From: Nitrospirota bacterium
GTDB lineage: Bacteria > Nitrospirota > Nitrospiria > Nitrospirales > Nitrospiraceae
Length of the DNA: 64,000 bases
Direction of reading: 5' to 3'
Assembly (NCBI GenBank): GCA_040755395.1
Contig: JBFMAX010000003.1
Coordinates: forward strand, 248,001 to 312,000
A program made the translations under genes and the position numbers. The notes beneath the pieces are model-generated. The model searched no databases and was not told the DNA's origin. It saw only the letters and a program-made list of their open reading frames with translations. Shown here piece by piece: positions 8,916 to 17,444 of the stretch. Within the stretch, counting starts at the first letter, position 1, and every line of letters begins with the position of its first letter.

Positions 8916-9606
8916 CGTCTTTCTTCTCTTTCAGCCGGTCGAATTCCTCCCGGTCGATGGAGACAAACCTCACCAGATCTCCCGGTTCCAACAGAAAGGG
9001 ACGGATCCGCGCCGGGTCGTAGAGCGTGAGCGGCGTCCGCCCGATCAACCGCCACCCGCCCGGGCTCGCCTGCGGGTAGATGCCGGTCTGCCGGCCGGCG
9101 ATCCCGACCGATCCGGCCGGGACGTTGATGCGGGGTTCGGGCAGGCGCGGCGCGGCGATCGCGTCGGGGACGATGCCGAGATAGGGAAAACCGGGACTGA
9201 ACCCCAACATGAACACACGATACTCGACCGAGGCGTGCAACTCGATCACCTGTTCCATCGAGAGGCCGGCTCGCTCCGCCAGGGCGGGCAAATCCGGTCC
9301 CGCCTCGCCGCCGTAGAGGACCGGGATCGCGACGGCGTGCTGTCGACCGACCGGCTCCATCGGGAAGTTGACGGCGAGAGTCATGAACGCTTCCCTGAGC
9401 GACACGAGGTCCTTCTCGACCGGGTCGACGTAGATTGCGGCCGACCGGTACGCAGGCACGACTTCGATGACGCCCGGAACACGCGAACGCTCGACGGCCT
9501 GGGCAAAATTCACCACGCGGTCGTTGACGGCAGGGTCGATGGAGTCGCCGAACTCGACAAGGAATCCGGCGTCGCCCAGCGGCAACATGCGCGGATACTG
9601 CGGCAT
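8878..9606 (-). CDS. pxpB: 5-oxoprolinase subunit B (allophanate hydrolase subunit 1-like)
   Basis: A 242-residue protein with the PxpB/KipI-like motifs GDAGFLVEFGDSIDPAVNDRV, ERAGLSMEQVIELH, FMLGFSPGFPYLGIVP and the GSVGIAGRQTGIYPQASPGGW block. The C-terminal tail is unusually charged (KEKKDDDKNDRPELRSG) and lies in the 38-bp overlap with pxpA. It lies 18 bp after the MFS gene. Together the three subunits form the ATP-dependent 5-oxoprolinase. Confidence 0.94.
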   Translation of the reverse strand: MPQYPRMLPLGDAGFLVEFGDSIDPAVNDRVVNFAQAVERSRVPGVIEVVPAYRSAAIYVDPVEKDLVSLREAFMTLAVNFPMEPVGRQHAVAIPVLYGGEAGPDLPALAERAGLSMEQVIELHASVEYRVFMLGFSPGFPYLGIVPDAIAAPRLPEPRINVPAGSVGIAGRQTGIYPQASPGGWRLIGRTPLTLYDPARIRPFLLEPGDLVRFVSIDREEFDRLKEKKDDDKNDRPELRSG

Positions 9607-9624
9607 CGCCTACCGCCCCTCCGT

Positions 9625-10908
9625 TCAATCCGGCAGCGGTTTCCCTCTCGTTTCCGGCGCGAACGGCAGCACCAGCAATCCCACCAGATAAATCAGCGCC
9701 ACGGTGCTGGCGGCTTTGCCGAACGTCCCCATGGCGGTCACCAGAAATCCGGTGAGGAACGGCGCGACTGAAGCCAACACACGGCCGGCGTTGAAACAAA
9801 ACCCCGCGCCCGTCGCCCGCAGGCGGGTCGGATAGAGTTCGGGAAGATAAATGGGAAAGCCGGTGAAGATGCCGTTGTTGAAAAACCCGAGGACCGGCAG
9901 CAGGGCCAAGACATGTGTGTACGCGTGCGGGGTCAGGAACGCGACCGGCAACATCAGCAGACTGCCGGCGCACATCAGCGCGAAAACCGGCCGGCGTCCG
10001 AACCGCTCGGCCAGCGGGCCGAAGCTGAGATACCCGCCCAAGGCGCCGACGTTCAACGCCATGATGGCATAGCTCACGTATTTGGCGAGCGCCGCGTGAT
10101 CCAGCCCCTGCATATCGGGCAAGGCTCTGATCAATGTGGGAGTCCAATTGGTAGCGCCCCACAGTCCGAAGACCGCGACGAACGCCAGAACAGAGCCGAC
10201 CAGCGTCGATCGGCGGAGATCGGGACGGAAGAGTTCCGGAAGCTTGATCGCCGACACGGCTCCCGAGCGACGCTCCAGCGCGCGCGCCTTCACCCACCGG
10301 TCCGGCTCCTTCACCCAGATGAAGACCACGATGGAAACGAAAGCCGGAAGGACGCCGACCACGAACAACACCCGCCAGCCGTAGCCTCCCAGCAAGAGGT
10401 TGAACGCGGCGGCGAGAAAGAAACCCGCCGCCCAGGCGGATTGGAGGATGCCGGCTGCCTTGGCGCGTTTGGTCTCCGGCCACGTTTCGGCGACGATCGC
10501 CGCGCCGGCCGCCCATTCGCCGCCGATGCCGAGCGCCGTCAGGAACCGGTAGAGCGCCAGGTGCCACCAATCCTGCGACAGCGCGGCCGCGCCGGTGAAG
10601 AGCGCATAGATGAGGATCGTCGCGATGAGCGTTTTGGTCCGTCCGACATAGTCGGCGACGATCCCGAACAACACGCCGCCGATCGCCCAGCCGATCAGGA
10701 AGATCGAAAAGATGATGCCGCCGTACCAGCCGATCTGTTCCGCATTGACCGTCCCGGCGGATGATCGGAGCAGTTCTTCGAGCGCCGGATGAAGGACGAT
10801 GGCGTAGATCGTGGCGTCCATCGAGTCGAACACCCATCCGAGCCAGGCCACGAACAGCACGAGCCATTGATAACGGGTGACGCCCCGTCGCCATGGTTGC
10901 GTCGTCAT
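9625..10908 (-). CDS. MFS transporter, candidate 5-oxoproline or organic-acid carrier
   Basis: About 427 residues from the ATG at 10908 (MTTQPWRRGVTRYQW). The ORF continues upstream through repeat-derived sequence that I exclude. Twelve hydrophobic segments are apparent, with the MFS loop 2-3 motif FGIVADYVGRTKTL and the GEWAAGAAIVAETWP segment typical of aromatic-acid/sialate-type H+ symporters. It is the first gene of the pxp operon, 18 bp before pxpB, which makes 5-oxoproline or a related acid a reasonable but untested substrate. Confidence 0.85.
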   Translation of the reverse strand: MTTQPWRRGVTRYQWLVLFVAWLGWVFDSMDATIYAIVLHPALEELLRSSAGTVNAEQIGWYGGIIFSIFLIGWAIGGVLFGIVADYVGRTKTLIATILIYALFTGAAALSQDWWHLALYRFLTALGIGGEWAAGAAIVAETWPETKRAKAAGILQSAWAAGFFLAAAFNLLLGGYGWRVLFVVGVLPAFVSIVVFIWVKEPDRWVKARALERRSGAVSAIKLPELFRPDLRRSTLVGSVLAFVAVFGLWGATNWTPTLIRALPDMQGLDHAALAKYVSYAIMALNVGALGGYLSFGPLAERFGRRPVFALMCAGSLLMLPVAFLTPHAYTHVLALLPVLGFFNNGIFTGFPIYLPELYPTRLRATGAGFCFNAGRVLASVAPFLTGFLVTAMGTFGKAASTVALIYLVGLLVLPFAPETRGKPLPD

Positions 10909-10918
10909 TTGGAATCCG

Positions 10919-11030
10919 GATACGGCGAACAGCCAGCAGCGAATAGCGGGCAGCGGGGAGCCCAGAAATTCGCGCGACCCCCTTCTTGCTCTCATTGCTC
11001 TCGGCTGCCGGCTACCGGCTATTAGCCAAG
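10919..11030. repeat. Short-word inverted repeat (CAGCGAATAGCG family)
   Basis: AGCCAGCAGCGAATAGCGGGCAGC on the left is mirrored on the other strand by GGCTAATAGCCGGTAGCCGGC from about 11004-11030. The array fills the space between the divergent MFS and dnaJ-like genes. The same word family is inserted in lhr at 21425-21516. Confidence 0.65.
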
Positions 11031-11074
11031 TAGACACCGGGAGTCAAGGTGAGAATTGCGGGCGCGAAGCTCGG

Positions 11075-11103
11075 TTGCCGCTGCTCCGGACGGGTGTTAT
11101 AGT
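11075..11103 (+). promoter_or_regulatory. Promoter of the J-domain gene
   Basis: TTGCCG (11075-11080), a 17-nt spacer, then TATAGT (11098-11103). The -10 hexamer ends 11 nt before the ATG at 11115, so the transcript would begin within a few bases of the start codon. Confidence 0.65.
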
Positions 11104-11114
11104 CTCGCGCTGTC

Positions 11115-11753
11115 ATGCCGCGCATCGATTACTACAAAATCCTCGGCGTCCCGCGTGAAGCCTCCGATGAGGACATCAAGAAAGCGTACCGCCGCCTCGT
11201 CTTTCAGCACCATCCGGACCGGAATCCCGGGAAGGCCGACGCCGAAGCGAAGATCCGCGAGATCAACGAGGCCTATGAAGTCATCGGCGACCCGGAGAGC
11301 CGCCGGACCTACGACCGGCTCCGCTGGGGCGTTGAGCCGCGCGAGGAGGCCGTCGATCCGTCGCTCATCCGCGAAGAAATGGAGAAAAAGCTGTTCGAGG
11401 AGGGACGGAAAGAGCTCTTCGCCGTCGTCATCAAGGATGTCAAGCGGATCAAAGTCGAATTGGCGCTCATCCGCGAACGCACGGTGGCCGCGCAGGGGTA
11501 CGACACGTTCCGCGAGGACATCGTGGCGGAACGGGCGACGGAGGTCATGGACGAGTTCCTGAGCCCGGAGATGGAGAGCCGCAAGAAGCGGCTGGTGGAT
11601 GTCGCCGTCCAGATGATGGCGGCGCAGGGCGTGATCAAGAAAGGCGACGAAGGGCAGACCAGAGAGTTGCGGGGGCGCTTTGAAGACATGATCCGCCGAG
11701 GAAGGGTGAGCGGTTTCACCGCCGCGCTGGAGCTGTTCTACCAGCGGCGGTGA
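11115..11753 (+). CDS. J-domain (DnaJ-like) protein
   Basis: A 212-residue protein. Residues 1-65 are a canonical J domain: [22 protein letters not shown], the HPD tripeptide at 33-35 and a [15 protein letters not shown] helix IV. The HPD loop stimulates Hsp70 ATPase. After the J domain there is no G/F-rich region and no zinc-finger repeat; instead about 145 residues of charged helix follow, so this is a class C J protein rather than DnaJ. Client or partner specificity is unknown. It stands alone and faces the amidohydrolase gene. Confidence 0.9.
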   Translation: MPRIDYYKILGVPREASDEDIKKAYRRLVFQHHPDRNPGKADAEAKIREINEAYEVIGDPESRRTYDRLRWGVEPREEAVDPSLIREEMEKKLFEEGRKELFAVVIKDVKRIKVELALIRERTVAAQGYDTFREDIVAERATEVMDEFLSPEMESRKKRLVDVAVQMMAAQGVIKKGDEGQTRELRGRFEDMIRRGRVSGFTAALELFYQRR

Positions 11754-11759
11754 CGCCGC

Positions 11760-11845
11760 AATGGAGAATGAGGAATGTGGAATGAGGAATGTCTGGGATT
11801 GTGCGCGTGCCGTTCCTCATTCGTCATTTCTCATTTCCTTGGAGA
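11760..11845. repeat. Short-word inverted repeat (GAATGAGGAATG family)
   Basis: GAATGAGGAATGTGGAATGAG (about 11765-11785) is mirrored by a CATTCCTC-type run (about 11808-11845) on the opposite arm. It lies between convergent genes, and its right arm encodes the last residues (KEMRNDE) of the amidohydrolase, so that C-terminus is repeat-derived. It may also act as a transcription terminator. Confidence 0.65.
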
Positions 11846-13049
11846 GCGGCCCCGAGACGAACCGCCCCGCCTGCATCACCCCGACGATTTTCTCTTTGTC
11901 GCGGAGCATGGCGATGCGTTTCAGGGGGTTGCCGGCGACGACGACCAGGTCGGCCAGCTTGCCGGCCTCGATCGTCCCGACCGCATCGTCGATGCCCAGA
12001 AGCCGAGCCGCCGCCGCGGTGGCGGTCTGCAACGCTTCCATGGGGCTCATGCCGAGCGCGACCATCCGTTCCAGTTCCTGCGCGTTGTCACCGTGATAAT
12101 TGAACGGCGTCCCGGCGTCGGTGCCCAGGGCGATGAAGATCCCGCCGCGATGGGCTTGTTTGAACGCGGCCTCATGGCGGGCGCGCATCGTCTTCGCTTT
12201 GGCCACCGCGTGTTCCGGCACGCCGCAGGCCGGGCCGCAATCCGCGGTCGTGGCCAGCGCCGACAGCGTCGGCACCATAAACACATCGCGTTCTTTCATC
12301 AGCGACGCGGCTTCCTTGTCCATCAATGTCCCGTGCTCGATCGAATGGACGCCGGCCCGGACGGCGTTTTTCATCCCGCTTGATCCGTGCGCATGCGCCG
12401 CGACGCGCCGTCCGGCTCTTCCGGCTTCCGCGACGGCCGCGCTCAGCTCTTCAGGAGTGAACTGCGCCGCCTCGGGCGCCGTGCCCGGCGTGAGCACCCC
12501 GCCGGAAGCGATAACCTTGATGACGTCGGCCCCGGCGGCCAATTGCTCGCGCACGGCCGCTATGACGGCGACCGGCCCGTCGGCTTCGCGGCCGATGAAC
12601 CGCGCATGCCCGCCGGTCATGCAGACGGCGAGTCCGGCAGCCAAAATACGGGGCCCCGGCGTCAAACCCGACTCGATCGCGCGCTTCAGCGAAAAAATGG
12701 AATGGTCGCGAAACCCGAGATCGCGCACAGTCGTAAAGCCGGCCTCCACCGTCCGGCGGGCGAACTGCGCGGCTTTGAGCACGGTCATGGCCGGAGTGTC
12801 GCGGGCGAGCGTCGCCACGACGTCCGGCTCTCCGCCGAGGCACAGGTGCACGTGACAATCGATCAGGCCGGGGATGACGGTCAGCCCGCGCCCGTCGATC
12901 ACCCGCACGCCGCGCGGGATGCCGACGGCCCGGCTGTCGCCGACCGATGCGATGCGATCGCCGCGGATGACGATGGTCGCCCGTTCGCGGGATCGGCCGA
13001 GGCCGTCGATCAGCCGCACGTTCCGCAGGAGCAGCGCCATGGCGATCAC
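11817..13049 (-). CDS. Metal-dependent amidohydrolase (imidazolonepropionase/Xaa-Pro dipeptidase-like)
   Basis: A 410-residue protein with the amidohydrolase-superfamily ligands: HVH in GLIDCHVHL near residue 66, a probable carboxylated Lys in DVIKVIASGG, His in RVAAHAHG and HSIEHGT, and Asp in IALGTDAGTP. The N- and C-terminal beta-sandwich halves are present (LIDGLGRSRERATIVI and KLADLVVVAGNPL). The start is a GTG overlapping the stop of the haem-protein gene (GTGA); an in-frame ATG lies 9 nt later. The substrate cannot be read from sequence. It is the third gene of an overlapping three-gene operon. Confidence 0.88.
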   Translation of the reverse strand: MIAMALLLRNVRLIDGLGRSRERATIVIRGDRIASVGDSRAVGIPRGVRVIDGRGLTVIPGLIDCHVHLCLGGEPDVVATLARDTPAMTVLKAAQFARRTVEAGFTTVRDLGFRDHSIFSLKRAIESGLTPGPRILAAGLAVCMTGGHARFIGREADGPVAVIAAVREQLAAGADVIKVIASGGVLTPGTAPEAAQFTPEELSAAVAEAGRAGRRVAAHAHGSSGMKNAVRAGVHSIEHGTLMDKEAASLMKERDVFMVPTLSALATTADCGPACGVPEHAVAKAKTMRARHEAAFKQAHRGGIFIALGTDAGTPFNYHGDNAQELERMVALGMSPMEALQTATAAAARLLGIDDAVGTIEAGKLADLVVVAGNPLKRIAMLRDKEKIVGVMQAGRFVSGPLSKEMRNDE

Positions 13050-13642
13050 TCGCCGATCGGAATCGTGATCACGATCCCGCCTATGACGTCGTTCAGCTTG
13101 TAGTCGCGGCGGGGGCTATTGGGGTGGGTGTTGTGGCAGATGACGCAGGTTTGGGAGAGCGCCCTGTCCGCGTACACCCCTTGGAAGTAGCGGGCGTTGC
13201 CGATCCTGACAAATCCCATGAAGGGCTTGTCCGGCTCTTTCATCACGGCCTCCAGGCCCCGGCGTTCGAAGTCGCTGGTGGGCCCGTTCCAGACATAAAT
13301 GGGGGTCAGGCTGGCCAGCCGGTAACTGAGCTTGTACCCTTTTTCGGCCACCAGGCGACCCGACTCCATCAGAAATTGGGCGGGCAGGGGAAGCCCCTTC
13401 TCGTCCTTCCAATGTTCCACCGCCTCCACGACGCCCTGCTGCTGCAGCTTGTCCACGACATTCTTCGTGTAATTCGTCCGGTTGGCTTCGATGACCGCGT
13501 GGAGGTACTCGACCACTTTCTCCGGCGGCACCATGTCCGGTTTTCTGGCTTCCGCCACGACGAGGGCGATCGTCCAATAGGTCACGACGGCGACGAACGC
13601 GAACGCGGCGCCGGCGATAATCCAGACAATGGGTCGACTCAT
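13046..13642 (-). CDS. Membrane-anchored DUF3365 monohaem c-type protein
   Basis: A 198-residue protein with one N-terminal membrane anchor (about residues 6-30) and a periplasmic Tll0287-like DUF3365 domain. The haem-binding motif CVICH is near residue 166 followed by NTHPNSP. Family members are periplasmic haem sensors or small cytochromes. Its start overlaps the aminotransferase stop (ATGA) and its stop overlaps the amidohydrolase start, so the three are probably translated in series. Coupling of a haem protein to these metabolic enzymes is unusual. Confidence 0.85.
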   Translation of the reverse strand: MSRPIVWIIAGAAFAFVAVVTYWTIALVVAEARKPDMVPPEKVVEYLHAVIEANRTNYTKNVVDKLQQQGVVEAVEHWKDEKGLPLPAQFLMESGRLVAEKGYKLSYRLASLTPIYVWNGPTSDFERRGLEAVMKEPDKPFMGFVRIGNARYFQGVYADRALSQTCVICHNTHPNSPRRDYKLNDVIGGIVITIPIGE

Positions 13643-14856
13643 GGTCCGTTTCTCCTTGACGGCTGAGAGGCTGCGCCGTAGACGCGCGATGCGGCCTGCA
13701 CCGCCGCACCCGGCCTTACCGGCTTGCCGAAGCGGGCGGCGATCTCTTCCAAGGCGACGAGCAGCGCCTCCACGTGACTCCGCGTGGACGATTCACCCAT
13801 CAGGCCGATGCGCCAGACCGTGCCCTTGAGCGGGCCGAGGCCGCCGCCGATCTCGATGCCGTACTCGCGCAGGAGCGTCGCCCGCGCAGCGGCGTCGTCG
13901 AAGTGCGGCGGGAGGGTGACGCAGTTCAAGGTCGGCACGCGCCGGCCTTCCGCCGCCAGCGGGGTCAGCGAGAGTTCGGCGAGGCCGGCCAACAGCGCCG
14001 CGCTGTTCACCCGGTGCCGTTCGAATCGCGCCGGCAGCCCCTCTTCCTCAACCAGGCGCAACGCTTCCCGCAAGGCGTAGAGCATCGAAATCGGCGCCGT
14101 GTGGTGATAGGCTCGCGTGCCTTCGGTCCAGTACTCCGCCACCAACGCCAGGTCCAGGTACCAGCTCTGGCACGGCGCGCGGCGGCGGCGGATGGCGCCG
14201 AGCGCGCGGTCGTTCACCGTCAACGGGGCTAAGCCGGGCGGACAACTCAGGCACTTCTGCGTGCCGCTGTAACAGACATCGATGTTCCAGGCGTCCACGT
14301 CGAGCGGGATTCCTCCCAGCGACGTGACGGCATCGACGATGAACAACGTCTCGTGCTCGCGGCAGAGCCGCCCGATCTCTTCGAGCGGCTGCCAGGCGCC
14401 GGTGGACGTTTCGGCGTGGACGAGCGCGACGGCCTTGACCGATCCCGATCGGGCGAGCGACGCCCGCACATGCTCGGGCTCGATGATCCCGCCCCACGGT
14501 GCCTCGATCTTGATCGCCTTGCCGCCGCATCGCTCCACAATCGTCGCCATGCGCGTCCCAAAGACGCCGTTCACGCCGACGATGACCGTATCCCCCGGCT
14601 CGACCAGGTTGACGAGCGCAGCCTCCATGCCGGCCGAACCCGTCCCGGAGACGGCGATCGTGAAAGGGTTCGCGGTGCGGAACACGTTTCGAAGGAGGCG
14701 CTGGATGTCGTTCATGAGCGCGAGAAACGCCGGATCCAAATGGCCGAGAAGCGGCGCCGACATGGCGCGCAGCACGCGCGGATGGACCATGCTCGGGCCT
14801 GGTCCTAGAAGCAACCGCGGCGGCGGCACAAACTCGCCGATGGCTTCAGGAGTCAT
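13639..14856 (-). CDS. Class V aminotransferase (alanine/serine-glyoxylate aminotransferase type)
   Basis: A 405-residue PLP enzyme. Landmarks: LLLGPGPSMVHPRVL near the N-terminus, AVSGTGSAGMEAALVNL, the Asp in FIVDAVTSLGGIPLDVD, and the Schiff-base Lys in YSGTQKCLSCPPGL. The fit is to AGXT/PucG-like transaminases that convert glyoxylate to glycine with alanine or serine as donor. The last 25 residues are low-complexity. It is the first gene of the aminotransferase/DUF3365/amidohydrolase operon. Confidence 0.92.
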   Translation of the reverse strand: MTPEAIGEFVPPPRLLLGPGPSMVHPRVLRAMSAPLLGHLDPAFLALMNDIQRLLRNVFRTANPFTIAVSGTGSAGMEAALVNLVEPGDTVIVGVNGVFGTRMATIVERCGGKAIKIEAPWGGIIEPEHVRASLARSGSVKAVALVHAETSTGAWQPLEEIGRLCREHETLFIVDAVTSLGGIPLDVDAWNIDVCYSGTQKCLSCPPGLAPLTVNDRALGAIRRRRAPCQSWYLDLALVAEYWTEGTRAYHHTAPISMLYALREALRLVEEEGLPARFERHRVNSAALLAGLAELSLTPLAAEGRRVPTLNCVTLPPHFDDAAARATLLREYGIEIGGGLGPLKGTVWRIGLMGESSTRSHVEALLVALEEIAARFGKPVRPGAAVQAASRVYGAASQPSRRNGP

Positions 14857-15059
14857 GGCCCGAGCATCCCGGATAGGTCAAACGGACGATGTCCGCGGCG
14901 GACGGTCACGGCTCAGTTCCTCGGATTTACGCGAAGAAAAACCAGTATAGCCAACTTTTGATCGCTCCGCCAAGAGCGCGGCTGCGCCCACCGTGGAGGC
15001 GTGTTTGCGTTTCATGCCCTTCCAGGCGCGTGATATACTGTCACGCACATGAGACGACG

Positions 15060-16553
15060 GTGCATCCCGATCATTCGCTGACCAACCTGGCAGGCTCCGG
15101 CGCGGCCGGTGTCACGGGCGATTCATCCCCGGCTCCTCTCCCCTACGACCCTCGTTTCTCGCGCGTGGTGACGGTCCTCTCGGCGATCGTGCTGTGCGCA
15201 TCGATCGGCCTGTTCGCATGGTTCATGCTCTCGTTGCCTCGCCTGGACCGCGTGGCCTCGCCCGAACGTGCGCTCCACCTGATGGTCAGCCGGACGATGG
15301 ACGTGGAGGAAGCCCTGCTCCGGGCGCCGGAGTGGGAGCGCATCTTCTATGAAATCGCCGTCGGCAGCGACGCCAATGAGCGTGACCAGGCGATCGCGTG
15401 GTACGAAGAACTTTCGTCCTACTCGGAAGACCCTGCTGTCCATCTGAATTTGGCCGTCCTGGAGGCGGAATCGGGCCGCCTGTCCCAGGTGGCGAACAAG
15501 GCCGACGCCTGGGTGGAAGCGGAGGCGCCGTTCCCGCTGTTCGCGCGGCTGTTACGGGCGGCGTATCAGGGCGAGCGGATCAGCCTCGAGGAGGAACAGG
15601 GACTGCAGGCTGAATTGGCGGAGCTGCTTCCCGCCGGGTGGTTCTACGATCGGCTGGCCATCAGGCTGGCAAGACAGGCCGGCGACCATGCCCTGCTTGC
15701 GTCGGTGGAGACGACCTCGACGACCAGGGCGGAGGCTCTGTTGTGGCGCTCGCGCGCGCTGGCGGCCGCGGAGTTGGCCGTCATGCTGGTCGGCGGCTCG
15801 GTCTTGGTGTCGGTCTGGCTGCGACGGAATCGGCGGAGGGATGCGCTGCGGGTGGGATCGGCTTCGTTGCCGCCGCGGTGGCCCGGCGGGATCGGCGCGG
15901 CGGTCTTGTTGCGCGGCGGCGCGATCGGCGCGGTGCTGACCGTCGCCTTTCTGTTCGCCGCGATCGACTACACCTCCCTCCGGGTGCTGGCGATCCCGCT
16001 GACGAATCTCCCGTTGCTGCTGCTGGCCCGCCGACACCTGCTGAAACCGACCGGACTCGGGTTCGTGGAGGGCTTCGGCTTGAAACCCGCGTGGCGGGAC
16101 CTGCCTCGATTCGCGATGGTCGTCCCGGCCATCGTGGCGGCGGGTTTGCTGGGCGAATGGGTGTTGGGCAAGGTGACCGAACCGCTCAGCCTTTCCAGTC
16201 ACTGGACGGAATGGTTCGACGCCGATTTGGTCTGGGCGTCCCCGTCGGTCATGAGCATCAGCCTGCTCGAATATGTGATTTTCGCGCCCGTTTTCGAAGA
16301 ACTCGCGTTTCGGGGCTTGCTTTTCGCGATCTTGCGGCGGCGATACGGCTGGGAACGGTCCGCCCTCATCAGCGCCGGCCTCTTCGCCATCGCGCACGGC
16401 TACGGCCTGGTCGGATTTCTGAGCGTGTTCTGGAGCGGGGTGGTCTGGGCTTGGGCGTATGAAAAGACCGGGAGCCTGCTGCCCGGGATGATCGCTCATG
16501 CGACCAACAACCTCTTGGTCTGTCTGAGCGTCATCGCGTTGTTGCGTTTATAA
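15060..16553 (+). CDS. CPBP (CAAX) family intramembrane metalloprotease
   Basis: About 497 residues from a GTG at 15060; the frame is open further upstream but the -10-like TATACT at 15034-15039 argues for a start near here. A single N-terminal hydrophobic segment is followed by about 200 helical, TPR-like periplasmic or cytosolic residues, then a polytopic region with the CPBP motifs EELAFRGLLFAIL (EExxxR), an AHGYG motif and MIAHATNN. An out-of-frame ATG at 15049 opens a 10-codon leader peptide (MRRRCIPIIR). The helical N-terminal extension is unusual for a short CPBP protease. Confidence 0.85.
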   Translation: MHPDHSLTNLAGSGAAGVTGDSSPAPLPYDPRFSRVVTVLSAIVLCASIGLFAWFMLSLPRLDRVASPERALHLMVSRTMDVEEALLRAPEWERIFYEIAVGSDANERDQAIAWYEELSSYSEDPAVHLNLAVLEAESGRLSQVANKADAWVEAEAPFPLFARLLRAAYQGERISLEEEQGLQAELAELLPAGWFYDRLAIRLARQAGDHALLASVETTSTTRAEALLWRSRALAAAELAVMLVGGSVLVSVWLRRNRRRDALRVGSASLPPRWPGGIGAAVLLRGGAIGAVLTVAFLFAAIDYTSLRVLAIPLTNLPLLLLARRHLLKPTGLGFVEGFGLKPAWRDLPRFAMVVPAIVAAGLLGEWVLGKVTEPLSLSSHWTEWFDADLVWASPSVMSISLLEYVIFAPVFEELAFRGLLFAILRRRYGWERSALISAGLFAIAHGYGLVGFLSVFWSGVVWAWAYEKTGSLLPGMIAHATNNLLVCLSVIALLRL

Positions 16554-16558
16554 AGAAT

Positions 16559-16632
16559 GGGCGAGAGGCACGAGACAAGAGGCAAGGGGCTCGGGGCAAG
16601 GGGGGAAGAGACTCCGACCTCTAGCCGCGGGG
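16559..16632 (+). repeat. Short-word repeat (GAGAGGCAAGGGG family), inverted partner of 52814-52885
   Basis: The stretch reads as GAGAGGC/CAAGGGGC words and runs GGGGGGAAGAGACTCCGACC to CTCTAGCC. The reverse complement of 52814-52885 is nearly identical over about 60 bases, so this is a dispersed two-copy repeat in inverted orientation 36 kb apart. It follows the CPBP gene. Confidence 0.75.
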
Positions 16633-16779
16633 CTCTTGCTTCGCGCCTATTTCCAAAGCAGTAACCGGAAGTCATTGTGCTGCCAAAAGTTTTTATCCGG
16701 TTGCCCGCCGCCTCTTTACTGTTCGAGAACCGTGATTATTTAAACAACCGCCATAACCTTGCATGGAAGGAGGTGCCCT

Positions 16780-16959
16780 ATGGATTTCCTTTCAGCCTTG
16801 GATAAGGCCATGTCGATCTTTAATACCAATTGGATGGAAGGATTGATGTGGCTCTTGCTGATCATGGCGTTTGGGGCTTTTGTCCGCAGTACGTGGGAGC
16901 GGTTCTTTGGCAAGGCAGGGGAGGCTCAAGTGGGTGCTCATGTCAAGAAGGCTGCCTGA
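16780..16959 (+). CDS. Small single-span membrane protein
   Basis: A 59-residue protein with a strong ribosome binding site (GGAAGGAGG, 16765-16773) six nt before the ATG. Residues 20-36 (GLMWLLLIMAFGAFVRS) form one membrane span; a basic C-terminal tail ends in HVKKAA. Its last 20 bases overlap the start of the cupredoxin gene, so the two are likely translationally coupled. No family recognised. The role could be anchoring or assembly of the cupredoxin. Confidence 0.7.
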   Translation: MDFLSALDKAMSIFNTNWMEGLMWLLLIMAFGAFVRSTWERFFGKAGEAQVGAHVKKAA

Positions 16960-17362
16960 GCACAACGATCCGGCTGGGAAACTGCCCGCGTTTTTTACCG
17001 CTTTCGTCGTCGGTGCGGGGGTGTGGCTGCTGATCGCAGCGGCGGTGGCGGCTGCGCCCTCCGCCCCGTATTCCATTACGATCGACGGAGGGACGCCGTA
17101 CTTCCTCCCGAAAGCGGCGACGGTGGCCGCGCATGCGCCGGTCAAGTGGTACAACACGACCGGCACCCATCACACAATCACCCACGAAGGGTGCGAAACG
17201 GGAGAATCCTGTCTCTTCGACTCCGGCGCCGTTCCGCCGGACGGCAGCTATGAGCTCCCCGGGCTGCCGCCCGGGAATTACGGATACTACTGCAAGCTGC
17301 ATCCGATCATGCGCGGGGTCCTGACGGTCAGAGAGTCGGGAGCCCCGTCTTCAGCGTCCTGA
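16940..17362 (+). CDS. Periplasmic cupredoxin-domain (plastocyanin-like) copper protein
   Basis: About 140 residues from the ATG at 16940. A signal or anchor helix spans roughly residues 18-40, then a single cupredoxin domain. Type 1 copper ligands are visible: a His in the HHTITHEG segment and the C-terminal Cys-x2-His-x2-Met of YYCKLHPIM. Such proteins carry electrons in the periplasm. The 20-bp overlap with the tiny membrane protein upstream suggests a two-gene unit. Confidence 0.88.
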   Translation: MSRRLPEHNDPAGKLPAFFTAFVVGAGVWLLIAAAVAAAPSAPYSITIDGGTPYFLPKAATVAAHAPVKWYNTTGTHHTITHEGCETGESCLFDSGAVPPDGSYELPGLPPGNYGYYCKLHPIMRGVLTVRESGAPSSAS

Positions 17363-17444
17363 TGTAACCAGCCCACCGCGCGAACCGGGCGGCGCAGACG
17401 CACATGTGGAGCGCCGTGCGCCTCGCATGGTAACATCCGGGCGC

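Noticed and set aside
8912-10894. 660-codon open frame on the minus strand
   Set aside because: It overlaps both the MFS gene and pxpB in another frame; composition is Arg/Gly-rich and no motif is seen.
9625-11037. Extended N-terminus of the MFS transporter
   Set aside because: The first 43 codons lie in the CAGCGAATAGCG repeat and precede the normal MFS N-terminus.
16554-16779. tRNA or small RNA gene
   Set aside because: No cloverleaf or TTCGA(A/T) T-loop at proper spacing; the content is short-word repeats.
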